In this document: positions 46,122-57,810 of the stretch, one piece after another | How the letters are laid out: the number at the start of each line of letters is the position of its first letter | Position numbering within the stretch: position 1 is the first letter of the stretch | Assembly (NCBI GenBank): GCA_014338405.1 | Contig: JTDE01000124.1 | Location: 207,313-271,312 of the forward strand | DNA length: 64,000 nucleotides | Source: Paragonimus skrjabini miyazakii | Lineage: Eukaryota > Platyhelminthes > Trematoda > Plagiorchiida > Troglotrematidae | Reading direction: 5' to 3' | Notes under the pieces: generated by a model | Databases searched by the model: none | The model's input: only the letters and a program-made list of their open reading frames with translations | Told to the model about the DNA's origin: nothing | Made by a program: the position numbers and the translations under genes

Positions 46122-47225
46122 GACGTTTTCACTAGAACTAGCTAAGTCAAAGTTGTGACAATTGTAACAGTAAAATCTCCCCGACAGTAACCAAATTACC
46201 CGAGACAACGCGCCGCGTAAAAAAACCGTCATGTAAAGGGTAATGCTGGGACTTATCAATTCAGGGATCATGGATAGGAATATGCTGAGGTCAGATCCAC
46301 CTTCCGTTTGAGCAGAAAAATGCAGAACTAGGATTAATATACTCAGTTGAGTTGTTGACATACATTTTGACGATGTTCGAAAGGGAATAAGAATTAACAA
46401 ATCGTGAGTTTTGTTTACTTCATGCATGATATGTCTATGCCATCATCTACATAATAAACAGCAACCAACTTACAGCAATTTCAATGGCCTCTAAAATTCG
46501 GCCTGATTGAACATCTGACGATTTTGATTGTGAAACTAATAGGCTGTATGAAGTTTCCGAGCCCAAATTTACTCACGTTTATGGTATATATATATATATA
46601 CTGTACTGTACTCAATAATCAGTCTTAATGAGGGGCCGGATTAAGCTTGAACAAACGGATGCAAATAGCAGAGTGAGTTTCTGCCAAGACTGTCGTGTTA
46701 GTTCTGTTTTGTGTGCCATGCATCTTCGTTTGTGAGTAGAATAGTGCGTCCATTCGGGAACTAAAGGGTAGGTCTGCACACCAGGAAGACGAGGGACCAG
46801 AAGCGAATATTGGAACCATGTGCATGCACTATGTGGGATGTGTTACCAAAGCGAATGACAATGCACTGCTACCCAATGTGTACGGATACACGTCAGCCAT
46901 GCAAATGACTGTATGCGTTCGCTGTCCTATGGTTTCACATAACTTGTAAAGGATTTCGTGTAATACATAACTTTCCAGGCTAAGCACTTTTTGAGGTCAA
47001 AACCGTACAATCCGCTTCGTCTAATGTACTCTTGATGTCATGTGATTCATTTTCGAAGCAAAATTGTCCATTCAATTGGGGTTCTTTGCTAGTAGTTCGA
47101 ATGGGCTGAAAACACTTTCAGTGCGTTGGTGGATTCCTGGCTGACCTGCTTGAGAAATCCTGCCAGGAATTTCAGTCCATACATCATTTGGTATGATCAG
47201 TAAGTCACAATTTAATGCGTACACG
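46122..47225. other. No recognised feature except a TA tract
   Basis: A short (TA)n tract followed by CTGTACTGTACTC lies at about 46584-46613. A 111-codon minus frame (46092-46427) has no domain. Confidence 0.4.
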
Positions 47226-47395
47226 TCAGAGTCCAAATGTGTCATCAGCGTGGCGGTATAATCCGGCTGGTAGGGCGCTTATCGCGTTACAGCATGCCAT
47301 CCTTTTTTTATTCGAATTCAACTGAAACCCTGATCCTTCACAATTGGGTCTATTTTAACTGAACAAATCTGGCAACCTACTTATCAATAAAAGGA
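47226..47395 (+). mobile_element. Second tRNA-headed SINE family, degenerate copy
   Basis: CAGAGTCCAAATGTG is followed by a decayed head (GGTAGGGCGCTTATCGCG, B-box remnant TTCGAATTC) and the body (CCTGATCCTTCACAATTGGG), ending at CTACTTATCAATAAAAGG. All segments align in order with 34587-34770. Confidence 0.75.
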
Positions 47396-48404
47396 TCATG
47401 TCTTCAAGGTCTATCTGTCGTCAAGTGGTCGATTGGATCTTATAAGTGCGCGTTTGGTTGCCTGTATTTACGGCTCAGTTACAACCCCAGTGTCACTAAT
47501 TCGTCTACAATTGATAGGTGGCTTGTGTCAAAGTGCCCAGTGTGTGTGTGATCTGATCAAATCAGGTGGGTCTACACACAGGCGAGATTAAGCTGCACTA
47601 GGTTTGTCGCCGCAAACCCTCATCAAGAGCATATGACCTCAGGTGGTCAATAAGACCGACAGCCGATTACATAGGCCCTGTTCCTCGTAATTCGAAGGTT
47701 ATCAGTAGAAATCTCAACTATTCAATTTCTATCTCACACTCGAACGGCAGAATGTACAGGCAATGTACAGGATGATTTAGTACATAAACATCACGTTCGC
47801 TTATCACAAGCAAGTATACCCTTCCTCCACTTTTAATTGCACGTTTTATGGTGTAGTTTGGAAAAGGGCGATAGACCTCCAAATATTTGCAAGCTAAATG
47901 ATCATTGTGATTTCAGCAGCTGTCGTTCGAGATTGGAAACCACACTGGTACGCTACTGAGCTCTTTATGTAAACTAACTTCAAGAGAAATGTCAGCAAAG
48001 CACTTGGCGCCATTTTTCTCAGCATAAAACTGAACAGCACAATTATTTGTGGAGTTATTCATCAAGTTCATCAGTCTGTCTTTGCTTGTTCACTTTCACT
48101 TCAGTTGCACGTGTAATTTTCACAATAATTCAGGTTGATTCGAGATAGAAGACTGACCGATGGACACTGACCACGACCTCACTAGTTTCCAGCTTTTTCC
48201 GTGTTCCACTTTAACCACTTTGCTCACTTAAAAACCTGGGATGACCAATCCAGTGTCAACGAGTATGTGCCCAGGTCGCTCAACACAAACTGAAGTGTAA
48301 CCGAGAATAAGATGGTTTGCTTGACGAACAAGTAGCCGCAGACGATGAGCAGTAGCAATACCGGGGCGTGGCTGTTATATACCTGACAGCCGGGTCCGCA
48401 TTAA
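47396..48404. other. No recognised feature
   Basis: No gene or repeat supported. This is the sequence into which the 48416 insertion landed. Confidence 0.4.
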
Positions 48405-48516
48405 ATGCCACACAGCAACACTCCTGAGGAAGGCCACCCGAGGTGGTTGAAACGTAGAGTATTACAACTTGCTCATAACGTTGTGTTATTCTCAATCCAT
48501 TTATCATGCCACACAG
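48405..48516 (+). mobile_element. Short PLE-type hammerhead insertion with target site duplication
   Basis: A 90-bp segment (48416-48505) is almost identical to 31888-31976 and is flanked on both sides by ATGCCACACAG (48405-48415 and 48506-48516; a twelfth base C also matches). The insert starts just before the hammerhead stem I and ends at CTCAATCCATTTATC. The hammerhead-like core at 48418-48462 is intact (CUGAGGA, stem II CCACC/GGUGG, GAAA, CGUA, GAGU). It shows that this segment moves, or is copied, as a discrete unit, presumably a severely 5'-truncated PLE or a non-autonomous derivative. Confidence 0.88.
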
Positions 48517-51500
48517 CCTGTTCGTTAATCCTATGATACAGTGCGCGTCACCAACCTATAAGGGGAAATCAGTTGTCCCAACCGAAGCGTATGGGGTCCC
48601 AGAAAGCGTGAAATTGGTGTGGATTGCGGAAGCTATTATTCTCTAACTACAGACAAGTCACGTGGAGTTTTTGTAGGCACATGCACAGAGAAAGTGCTGT
48701 TTGACTGGATCCTTTCGACGATCACCAGAATGTGCCTGTTCATACGATAAGATCACTTCTACCTGAGGACATCGAGGAACACTCGACTCATATGCAGCAT
48801 ATGACGCATAAGTGTGATACAACCTCCTGCCTTAATACAGTTCGTTCACCTGCCAGCCGTCAGGTTGCCGTTCGATTCCCCAAATTTATTGATGCTCGCC
48901 GAAATATTTTAGCCTGAAGAGCGCGAAATTTAACCTGCAGGGCTACTGTCAAGGATCTCGGAAAGCAAATGTCAGGGGACCACAAGTTTTGGTACACACA
49001 AAATGTTAACTGGCGAATAAACCGCTGTTACCTGACACTCTGAACGCATTCCCAATTCAGTCGAGCAATCTGATTGCCGACACGCAGCCAGCAACGACGC
49101 TTATGACGCTGGATTAGGCATGTCTAACAGCCGTTCAGCCTACCGCTTGCCCGTTTACTACGCCTTTGTGTACCATACGTGTTCGTTGGTAAGTTGATGT
49201 TTCTACGCCCAAAGAGAAAGAAAAGTTACTTGAAGTCAAATTTTTAAAACATCACAATGTGCCCTGCCATTCGTAAGGGTGAATGTCAAGTCTTGGTCAA
49301 CCGGCCGACGGCTTAGATCCGGTAACCCAGGGCCAGTGATGTCACTACCAATGACTGAGGCTTGGCTACCAGCATTCCCATTTTCAAAGAGGACTCACAC
49401 AGTTCGTGTTTAAAGCAACAATGGAGTAGCCCGATTCCGATTACGTCGAGGCTGTTTGCGGTAGATGTATGCCGCAGACTAGAGCTAATACGTGCCCAAC
49501 ATTTCCATGAGGAACAAGGTGTGTAACACCTTTGCTGCGGCTACATTACTCGCGTCTTCCATCTCCACCAGTTGTGTTAAAATCAACATTCATATGAGAG
49601 ATTAACAGCTGGTAAATTTTTGATAACAAAGGGGTACATCATTCAGCTGAGAGGGCTGCACTATGCGATCGTTCATCAAAACCCTTAAGCCGATTGTATT
49701 TTGGAACTAGGAATCGAATGCCACGTATCGATTTCAGCCTGGGTCGAGCGCCTGGGACTAAACAGGACTGAGCCAACTGGACCAGTGGCAACGGGAAGAC
49801 AACGGTTTGATTGGAAGTAGTTGATACTAAATGAAACAAAGCACATCATCGCGTAGCCAACGATCACGAGTATAACTCACTTTGTGATCAGAGAGCTTAG
49901 CTCGATAGAACTGCAATCCTGCGGTGCAACGTAGGATGTCGCAGTTGGTCCATCGCATAAGTGATGCTGTTAAGCTTGTGAACAGGCTTCTTGTGTTGCA
50001 CTTTGTTTAACGATGCAGTTCACTAAATCACCAAAATTTCTCCCGTGTAATCTCGACTCCTGTTGGCTGACTGCACCTTGGTGTCCATCAAAAGATCTTG
50101 TTGTTGGCTGTTACCAGGTGATGACCTTTTTTGAAAGATATCCATGTCAGTCCCTTTTGAAAGGTTGAATTTCGTCCTGGAATAGTTAACGAACTGTGGT
50201 ATTGTGAATGCCAGATATCCCTATGAACTGGTCACAGACCATCTCCAATGAAGTAGACCTCCCTCCTGATGTTCATGTACAACAGGGAGGATCGAGAACG
50301 TGTTGATTTAAAACCATGGTGGTACAGTGCCGCATTCCGATATCACGACAGAAAGCAGTCTCTAACCGTAAATCGTACAGGTAGCGGCCTTGAATTAGAA
50401 TTTTCGATGACACTCCTCGAGGTTGTGATCAGGTGATCCGTTGTTCCATTGGCACACGGATATTTCCGCGTCCTTCGCAAATGTCCACAGCCAACAATGC
50501 TGAACAATTTTTCAGCGGCTTGGACAGAAAATTACATCGGTGGGGCGTTGGCCAAGAACACTCCGGGTCATCTGGAATGGGAATCGGCCCTTTCTGAAGC
50601 ATGATATAAGGAAAGACCAACAGTAGATTGCAGACGCTAGCGAACAAGGCATATAGCCTTTGGATAAGACAGTTCAGCCTACGGGTTAACATTTGCATTT
50701 ATGGTAACAGGTATCTTAGTCTGTGGCCAAAATGCCCAAGTCAGCATCGATCTACACTACCAGTACTTCTGTTTTTCTAGGAGTCCTACATTCAACCCTT
50801 ACGGATACCATTTACAGTCATCCTCCGGAGTTGAGGAGGTATACCCAACCGATCTCCTAAGTTCAGCAAACCCTCTGACTGAAACAGTAGCTAGAAATCT
50901 CTTCCTTACTGGTACTTGTCAACTATTTTTAAGTGCTGTTAACACTTCTACATACTACTACTGGATATTATTGCTTGGCTCTTACTGATACCCAGGGTAA
51001 GGCAGCAACACTATACGGAAGGTCTTGCTGGTAATAAACAACAACAGGAATTCTATCAGAGAAAACCACGAGAAACCATTAGAGCCATACCCAGTTGACT
51101 TTATACACCACCTTTGAACCCCTTAGGCCGTTGAGTTGGAGACCAATTCATCTAGATTAAAAATTTATTATGGAGCGTGATAGCCAATAACCAAGTATAC
51201 GTGAAATCCGAACGAGCACTTGTGCGGTCACCAAACCGACAATTCCAATACAACTGTTCCTCTTCGAGTCTGGGAATATCACTTCTCCGCTTTTCTCAAC
51301 AATCGTGAGATAATACGACCAGCAGACCATTTTATTCCAGCTTAACCGTCACTCCAATCCTCGGCAGATATTCGCTTAGTAGCACACGTTCTCGACGGCG
51401 ACAGCAACATGTGCATCGGGGATCCAGTGTACGTTCTATAAAACCACGTAGAATCATAGCTTTCTCATGGGTCTATGGATGGTCCTTCGCAGCTTAAATC

Positions 51501-52009
51501 GTGAAAGGTGTTTAAAACCAGTGGCGAAATTCTAAACAATTCGTTGGCAGCACTGCATATAGCTTATGGTCGAGCATGGATTGTGCTGGTCCTTTGGCGT
51601 TTCCTTAGGCATGGGGATGGATTCGAAAGATACCCGTCAAGGACGATAATGACTCCGAAAAGTTTCAGTTTGTCAACGAGCAAGGACCAGTTTGTCGGTT
51701 TGAACACGTTAGTTTCGACAAAGACTTGAAGCATTGACAATAGTTGTTAATCGTGCTAAGGAGCACTTTTCTGCCTTTGGTGAGGTTGAGCTTAACATTT
51801 TTACAAACTTGCTTGAAATGGCAAGTGCTCACAAAGTAACCAGACATAAAGAGTGGTTGATGAACGAACTTTTCGTAACCATGTCGGTAACAACTGTTCG
51901 ATAGCATGACTCAAACTTTTGTATTCGTCAACTAGCGAGGTAGATGATCATACATCGCGGTAAGAAAGATCACTAGTACCAGGGCAGTATCAGAAGCACA
52001 AACAAATCT
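48517..52009. other. No recognised feature
   Basis: Frames of up to 95 codons on both strands have no family motif. A run at 51508-51729 looked faintly integrase-like but was not convincing. Confidence 0.4.
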
Positions 52010-53060
52010 GTCCGAACACAAAAAGCGGTCTCATTAAATTGTAAGAATCTTGGGTTACTATAACACGGTTGGATACTGAATGTGTAAGCCAAATCGATAA
52101 CGCTACTAGCAGCCCGGAAGTATCTAGTGACGTCAACCAACGGTTGTCTGGCTGTTTCAACGACATTATCGTTCTTCCGTAGTATGAACTTCTGCGCTCA
52201 GTTAAACAACCGTTGTCACATTTTGGAGGTTAGACATCACCCTGTTCTGCCCAGGTAAATTGTTAAACACAATATGAGGTTGCGCCGACAGACCGATCTC
52301 ATTTGGTTGAGGACGTAGTTAGTTTCTGACCATGAGCAAGTACACGGAGTTTTTGCAGCACGTTCTTTTTGGATTATTGAGGTTATTGGTCCTCGTGCTG
52401 TACGATGTATTCATCTGTAAGGATCACCCATGTTGACTAAAACTACTGGTACCTCTGAGAGACTTTTTTGTTTGCAGACTTGTCTTGTTCACGTAATTCG
52501 TACTCTTACTGCTTTGCGTTCATTTTCGATCGGTGCGGAGTCATCGAAGTTCCAGCGTTGACCAGACCACTTATTTTTCTTATAGATAGCTCTTTTAAAG
52601 GAAGAGACTCGCCATCGACTTATAAGCATGTCTGAAAATGGTGAGTAATTGGTAACTTCAAATTCATAAGTAGCTTTAAGAGTAGACTAACAACTATGAA
52701 TGCGCTGAACTACATTAATTATTATTTATATAGATCTTCAAAGTATTTACCAGTCATCAGCTTATTGTTTGCATTAGAACAAATTTATGTTGATCAAAAT
52801 ATGCTCTACTTGGTTGCATATTTCTGCTCTGTTTAGTCGACTGCAGAAGTGACTGGGTAAAAGATAAGTGACACTTTCAAAATTTCTTCCGGAATACCAG
52901 TCCGAAGAAACAACTTTTTATGATTTGTTTCAAAGAGCTCCAAAGTATAATCAAATGTCTGGTGTAGTGCTACATTTGTGAGAAGAGGCCGAACATCTAC
53001 GGAGCAAATCAGTTCACAGTAGTTATTGAGCAATTTAAAACAGTCTTTAATTTCAAAAAA
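52010..53060 (-). mobile_element. Penelope-like element relic: RT to GIY-YIG
   Basis: On the minus strand, from high to low coordinates: LICSVDVRPLLTNVALHQTF (52833-53033, family S-L-D-V-x-S-L-F-T-N-V-P-L), then after stops FEVTNYSPFSDMLISRW and FKRAIYKKNKWSGQRWNFDD (family SFLDV, then IYRKxTWTGQYxNF). SVGATSYCV and QFT follow, matching the GIY-YIG entry of the copy at 24769, and then YYGRTIMSLK, the YIG half with its Arg. The segment with GSPLGP and YVDD is missing, deleted between about 52690 and 52830. Frames change several times. This is the most continuous RT-to-endonuclease relic in the window. Confidence 0.87.
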
Positions 53061-55629
53061 GGCTTGAAACGTTTGCTTCAGTATACCAACTGGTTGGTAG
53101 TCAGCTTGTCACTTTATGCGATAAAGGGACTGTAAGTGACAGAGTAGACGTAAGTGACATCGCAGTCTTCGGTTGGTCGCGGAGCTAATGTGTTGACGAT
53201 CCACACGACTTTAATGGCTTACATGTCATCACATCGGTTGTGAGCGGTTTTTAAGAATTGTGGATGTCTATCCACACAACCTTCAATTTCACGGAGGAAC
53301 CAATCAGAAATGCGTGAACCTACTACTATTTGTGTTCTGGCCATGTAATTTCAAACGTTTCGACGGGAAGTAACTGGTTTAACAACAGAATTACAAATAA
53401 GTCATTTTTTCGCTTAGACTGATTAGCATTTAGAAGCGGCTGAATGTTTTCCTCCTGGAGTGCCACCAAAGTATCACAAGTGACCCAGATTGTAACGATA
53501 ACGAACGTCATGAAGTCAAATAGAAATACATTTGTGCGTGACAAAAAACAATCGTTTTCTTCACCCCATAGAAATGAACATCCAGATCTCAAAATGACCG
53601 TGGCATCGATCGACATTAAGGACTCGTATGGTCGTTTGAGTACCACCCCGCGAATTGAGCCGATTTCTTCTTCGGTCCAATTAGTGCGCACCGACATAAA
53701 CTGGGAAGGGAAGTGGGCAACACTAAACCGAATTTTAAAAGCGATGGCCAGAGTCAACAAACAGTAGGTGAGAGAGGCAAGTAAATTTTACCGTCTTACT
53801 GGTCTCGCCGAAAATGAGATTTGGCGAAAGTTGAAGATGAGATAGACAAAACGGTTTGGCACTCGTGAGTACTGAATTCAGTTACTGTCATTAGAAAGAA
53901 CAATGCTCGCTCGATTCACGCTGCAAATAGTGCATTCTTGTCTTTTATCGATTAACCTAAGCTCCCAGACATCCAAGATTACTTTTACCACCTCTCTCCT
54001 ACAACATCCTTCTCGGAGATTGTATGGACGTTTTTTGGTGCGAAAAGTACGTTATTCCGATGTTGCTATGTCTGGAAACCGATTTAATGCGACCAAGTAA
54101 CAGTTCCACTTTGATGATTAGGCTTAGTCGTAGCAGACGGAAGCATAACCACCGGTTCTTGTCAAAACGAATTACTTTCGAAAGATCTACTGTAAACTGC
54201 AAAGCCGCTTACAAATCTCCTTTCTTCCCCGATTGACGAAAAACAATCCAGATAAGTACCGGTCAGGATCTTGGATTGTGGTGGATAATGAGACGAAGTA
54301 TGTGTACAACATTTTGCCATAAAAGATTGTGACTTGACTGTGGCCCCGGATGTGTTGTGTCTGATGTAAGGACTAGTCGATAACGTTTATAACGTTACGG
54401 TTGGTAATAATTTCACCGGTGCGATCGTGACAATGTGCACAGCAAATCGCATATACAAACAGTGGAGAAAGTACGTTTGAATCAAAAACCGGATTCTCTT
54501 GATCGGTGAGAGCTTGTTCTGTTGATACAGACTGAATAGTCAACTTCCTACAAAATATCCAAAGAAGAAAAATAACTTTAGTACTCTACTTTTAACTCGT
54601 TTGTAAAATGCTTTTACTTGGTCGGTTGATATGAAAAATTTAAACACTGTCTCATTTAATCGTAAAATTATTGGTGATATGTCTAGATTATAGAGAGAGA
54701 CCATTATTCGTCTAGGCGGTGACCGATGGCTGTTTAGGAAGATTCACTCGATGTAGCAGTTTTGACTGTTCACATTCGTTACAGTGAGACATTAGATCTT
54801 AAAATGGGTCGGAAAGATTTTACGCTCGATCTGATGACAAACTTGTGTGAACATAATTGAAGAAAAAATGTTTCATTCGCAGTCCACATTTTAACAAATT
54901 CATCAAATGGACAAGAAGCAGATGATATCTAATATATGAGTGTCAAAATAAAACCAACAATATTTGTTATAGTTGCTACAAACAATCTTCGGATCCTATG
55001 GCAAGTGATCAATTAAGAAACTACTGGCTTCACAAGTTAACAGATGAAAAGCTATTAAAGCGTTGTAACAACTAGTAATAAATCTCAACTTTTTATTGTG
55101 TTTTATCAGTATCTTGAATTGAGAAGAAAGTTCCATAGAGATCCATAAATTAGACACGTTGATAAATTCACCCACGTCGGTGTCGTAATTATGGAAGCAT
55201 ATATCGCGGTAAAGAAGTTCGAAATTGGATTTTACGCCATCCGAACAAAATAGTTTTAAGAAACATTCATCCAATTTGTAAATATGTAAATCAGGTTTGC
55301 GTATTGTGTGATTCTGCATGTTACTCTTCATCTACAAATTCCACATATCAGTTTGTGGATGGTTTCACAAGATCACCTAATGTATACAAATCGATTTGCA
55401 GATGTTCGAACGTCTGAATTCGAGACCCCAATAACAGAAACACTGTTCCAGCGGTAGACACATCCTGGTTGTCCTAGAGGAAAATGACTATTTTTGTCAC
55501 ACGCACGACCAGACATATTCTGGTACAAGCATGTGGGTCGGCGATAGAATGCACCATTAAATAGACCTCACTGCTTCCGTAGGAAAAGGTTGGTAGAAAT
55601 GTTTTCATGAAAGCAGCTTTCTGCCGCTA
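53061..55629. other. No recognised feature
   Basis: Includes two overlapping opposite-strand frames at 53326-53767 (144 codons minus, 107 codons plus) with no domain and no splice support. The remainder is AT-rich and unassigned. Confidence 0.4.
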
Positions 55630-56045
55630 AAAATTGAATGGCGTTCAATTTATGTGAAACCCAAAAACTCCTGCCATTCATCACTGCTCACAATGTAGTT
55701 CAACGAGTGATTTCGATTCGAAAAGAAGTCCTAGTCATGCAATCATCGACTTGACTTAACAGGATACTCATTGATCGCGCAATCTGAGCATTACTCACAA
55801 GTGAGTGTGGCCGAACGTTCAGATATGATGATTCAGCCTTGCCTAATGTGAGGTTAATGGCGCATTGGTGAACACGGTTGTTTTGTGAATCAGTGTTCGG
55901 AGTTCTGATGTCGGTTGTGACAAGAATATGCACTACTGACGAGCTCTAACAGGAGTGGAACTCGAGTCTGTGGCTTCTTTTCGAAAGGGGTTGACGGAAA
56001 GGTCTATAGAAATGCGACAATTGCGATGAATTGTGGATGATTGGT
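55630..56045 (+). mobile_element. Retrozyme copy, just over one tandem unit
   Basis: Starts in a tail (AATGGCGTTCAATTTATGTG), passes through the inter-unit block (AAAAGAAGTCCTAGTC), upstream block, head (AATGGCGCATTGGTGAACAC), hammerhead relic and a second tail ending at GTGGATGATTGGTGATG. Corresponding tail points lie about 397 bp apart. The tandem arrangement repeats that of the 43 kb copy at an unrelated site. Confidence 0.85.
55930..55974 (+). ncRNA. Hammerhead ribozyme relic, inactive
   Basis: Core CUGACGA and triplet GUC are kept, but GAAA has become GGAA (invariant A13 changed to G) and the distal strand of stem I reads UGUGGC instead of UAGUGC. Cleavage is not expected. Confidence 0.85.
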
Positions 56046-57399
56046 GATGCCAAAATCTCCAACTTCTCGTCAGCAAGCAGGGAATATAATAACGTATAAC
56101 GGAAATTCGATGACCTCCCGAAAGTTTCAGCCGTTTGCAATGCCTTTCCAAGCAGACACTAATAACATCAGTTGTTTTTACATCACAGTATACAAGGAAA
56201 TAAACGAAAATGAGGAACCGACTGGTCACATGTTTCAGAATCTAAGCTTCCAAACACTACGGAATGATAAGTTAGGCACATGGATTACGTCATCGGATTT
56301 GGTATATTGTCGTGAGCTTGCGTGTGATGCAATCGAATGGTGATCACTCCAACGATGGACTGATTTCAGCTGAAACGATGGGACTTCGTAAACGGTATAC
56401 AAGGTCGTCGCGGTATCAGGTTGATAGTTAGATCCATCGGATGCGAGATAACTTCACTAGTGATTATTTTGTTAGTTTCATTGTCAAGCCAAGCTGCATG
56501 TGGTTCTACTTAGATAAAAACTTGGCCACATTGCTTATGCGCAGTACTATAAAACTGAATACGCAAACATCGAATGTTCCTGAACAGGTATTTTGTTCTT
56601 CAGATCCAAATCCAACATTATTTGGATAATGATAAACCAGATTCGTAATGTGGCTGCTGGAAACATTTGTCTGACCTAATTGTAAAGGTAAATGTTGGTT
56701 GATTCAGCAACCAGATAACCTTCTTATGGAAGTTGCAGAAGTAGTGGTTTCCCCCAGGCAGTGTGGAATGGGCTGATGGCTGGCCAGAGTTATTTTATTA
56801 TGGAGTACAGCTCATCGTCTACTGTCTCCAAGAGGCAGTTTCTTCCAGTTCTACACACTAGGAACGAATCAGATTCCGATACTGCCTAGGAAGTACTATA
56901 TTGGCCACTTTATTCTCAGTGAGAAATTCTCTAAGGTTGCAACGTGGTAGTGTTTAGAGTTGCCAACTAGACGTTGTTGGTCTCATCATCCTTAAATCGT
57001 TGTAATTTTTCACTCCTCCTCGTGTCCCCTTGCATTTTTGTTTGATCCAACGTCATTCTTTGCTCACTTGCGTGCGAAGATGTGTTAATTGGCCGGTACC
57101 TCACTGTATTCTTGTATGACCCCATACTGTACATGTTTAACTCACCTCTTTAAATGTGTCATCTTGTTGATCGCCTGACTATCTCTACATCGGTTAACGG
57201 TTAACTCATGAGGGTATGTTTAGATTGTGAATTTGGTCGTTGGTAGATCCTTTGGAAATGTATCCCGTCTTAGTAGTTGGTGACCATTCATACCTGAAAG
57301 TTGCTTGCATTGTTCTCTGATTGTTGATTACTTGAGACGGACTGTCCACAGTTGAGGTCTATACTTGATATTATATGACTAATTTATCATTGCTGCCCT
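56046..57399. other. No recognised feature
   Basis: A 100-codon plus frame (56041-56343) has no recognisable motif. No RNA gene or repeat. Confidence 0.4.
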
Positions 57400-57810
57400 T
57401 AGACTTAGCACCCATTTTTATGTTGACTGCATTCTGGGGTTGTTCCGCTACTAGCCAAACAAACACTGGACGACAGTTCGATACAGGTACGTGCGTGTAT
57501 ATTGATCTGTCGAAATAGGTTTCCAGTAAACATATCTTCAGTGAAACTGTTTCCCTTTTTTACCACGACGTCTCGAAGGTTATATAATTCACTGATTTCT
57601 GTCCTTGAGATGAACGGGTCTAATTAAGTATCAAATGTGCAAAATCAGTTTTTTTCCGATAACATAACAGAAATATCATCAACATATTTGTAATAGATCG
57701 TTACGCCTCTGATTATTCCATATAGACGTTGCGTTTCTAGCTGTCCCATGAAGATATTCATTAGCAGTGGGCCAAGCGGAGATTCCATTATGATACTGTG
57801 TGTGTAGAGT
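57400..57810 (-). pseudogene. Penelope-like reverse transcriptase fragment with intact YVDD
   Basis: Minus strand: MESPLGPLLMNIFMGQLE (family A-M-G-S-P-L-G-P...NIFM), then IYYKYVDDISVMLSEKN with both active-site Asp codons preserved (57675-57686), then LRDVVVKKGNSFTEDMFTGN (family SFLDVxVxK...xYRKxTxTG). A stop follows SEKN. Upstream and downstream RT parts are not recognisable. It differs from the 30 kb and 52 kb copies enough to be a separate PLE subfamily or an older insertion. Confidence 0.87.

Noticed and set aside
48280..48507. Shared peptide between 31861-32061 (-) and 48280-48507 (-) as a conserved protein
   Set aside because: The similarity is only the antisense translation of the repeated PLE hammerhead segment.
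51508..51729. Integrase-like frame of a second gypsy element
   Set aside because: No HHCC or DDE residues and no neighbouring RT or RNase H motif could be found.
53326..53767. 144-codon minus and 107-codon plus frames as genes
   Set aside because: They overlap on opposite strands, show no domain, and the best splice-like site abuts an in-frame stop. A chance frame is likely at this length.
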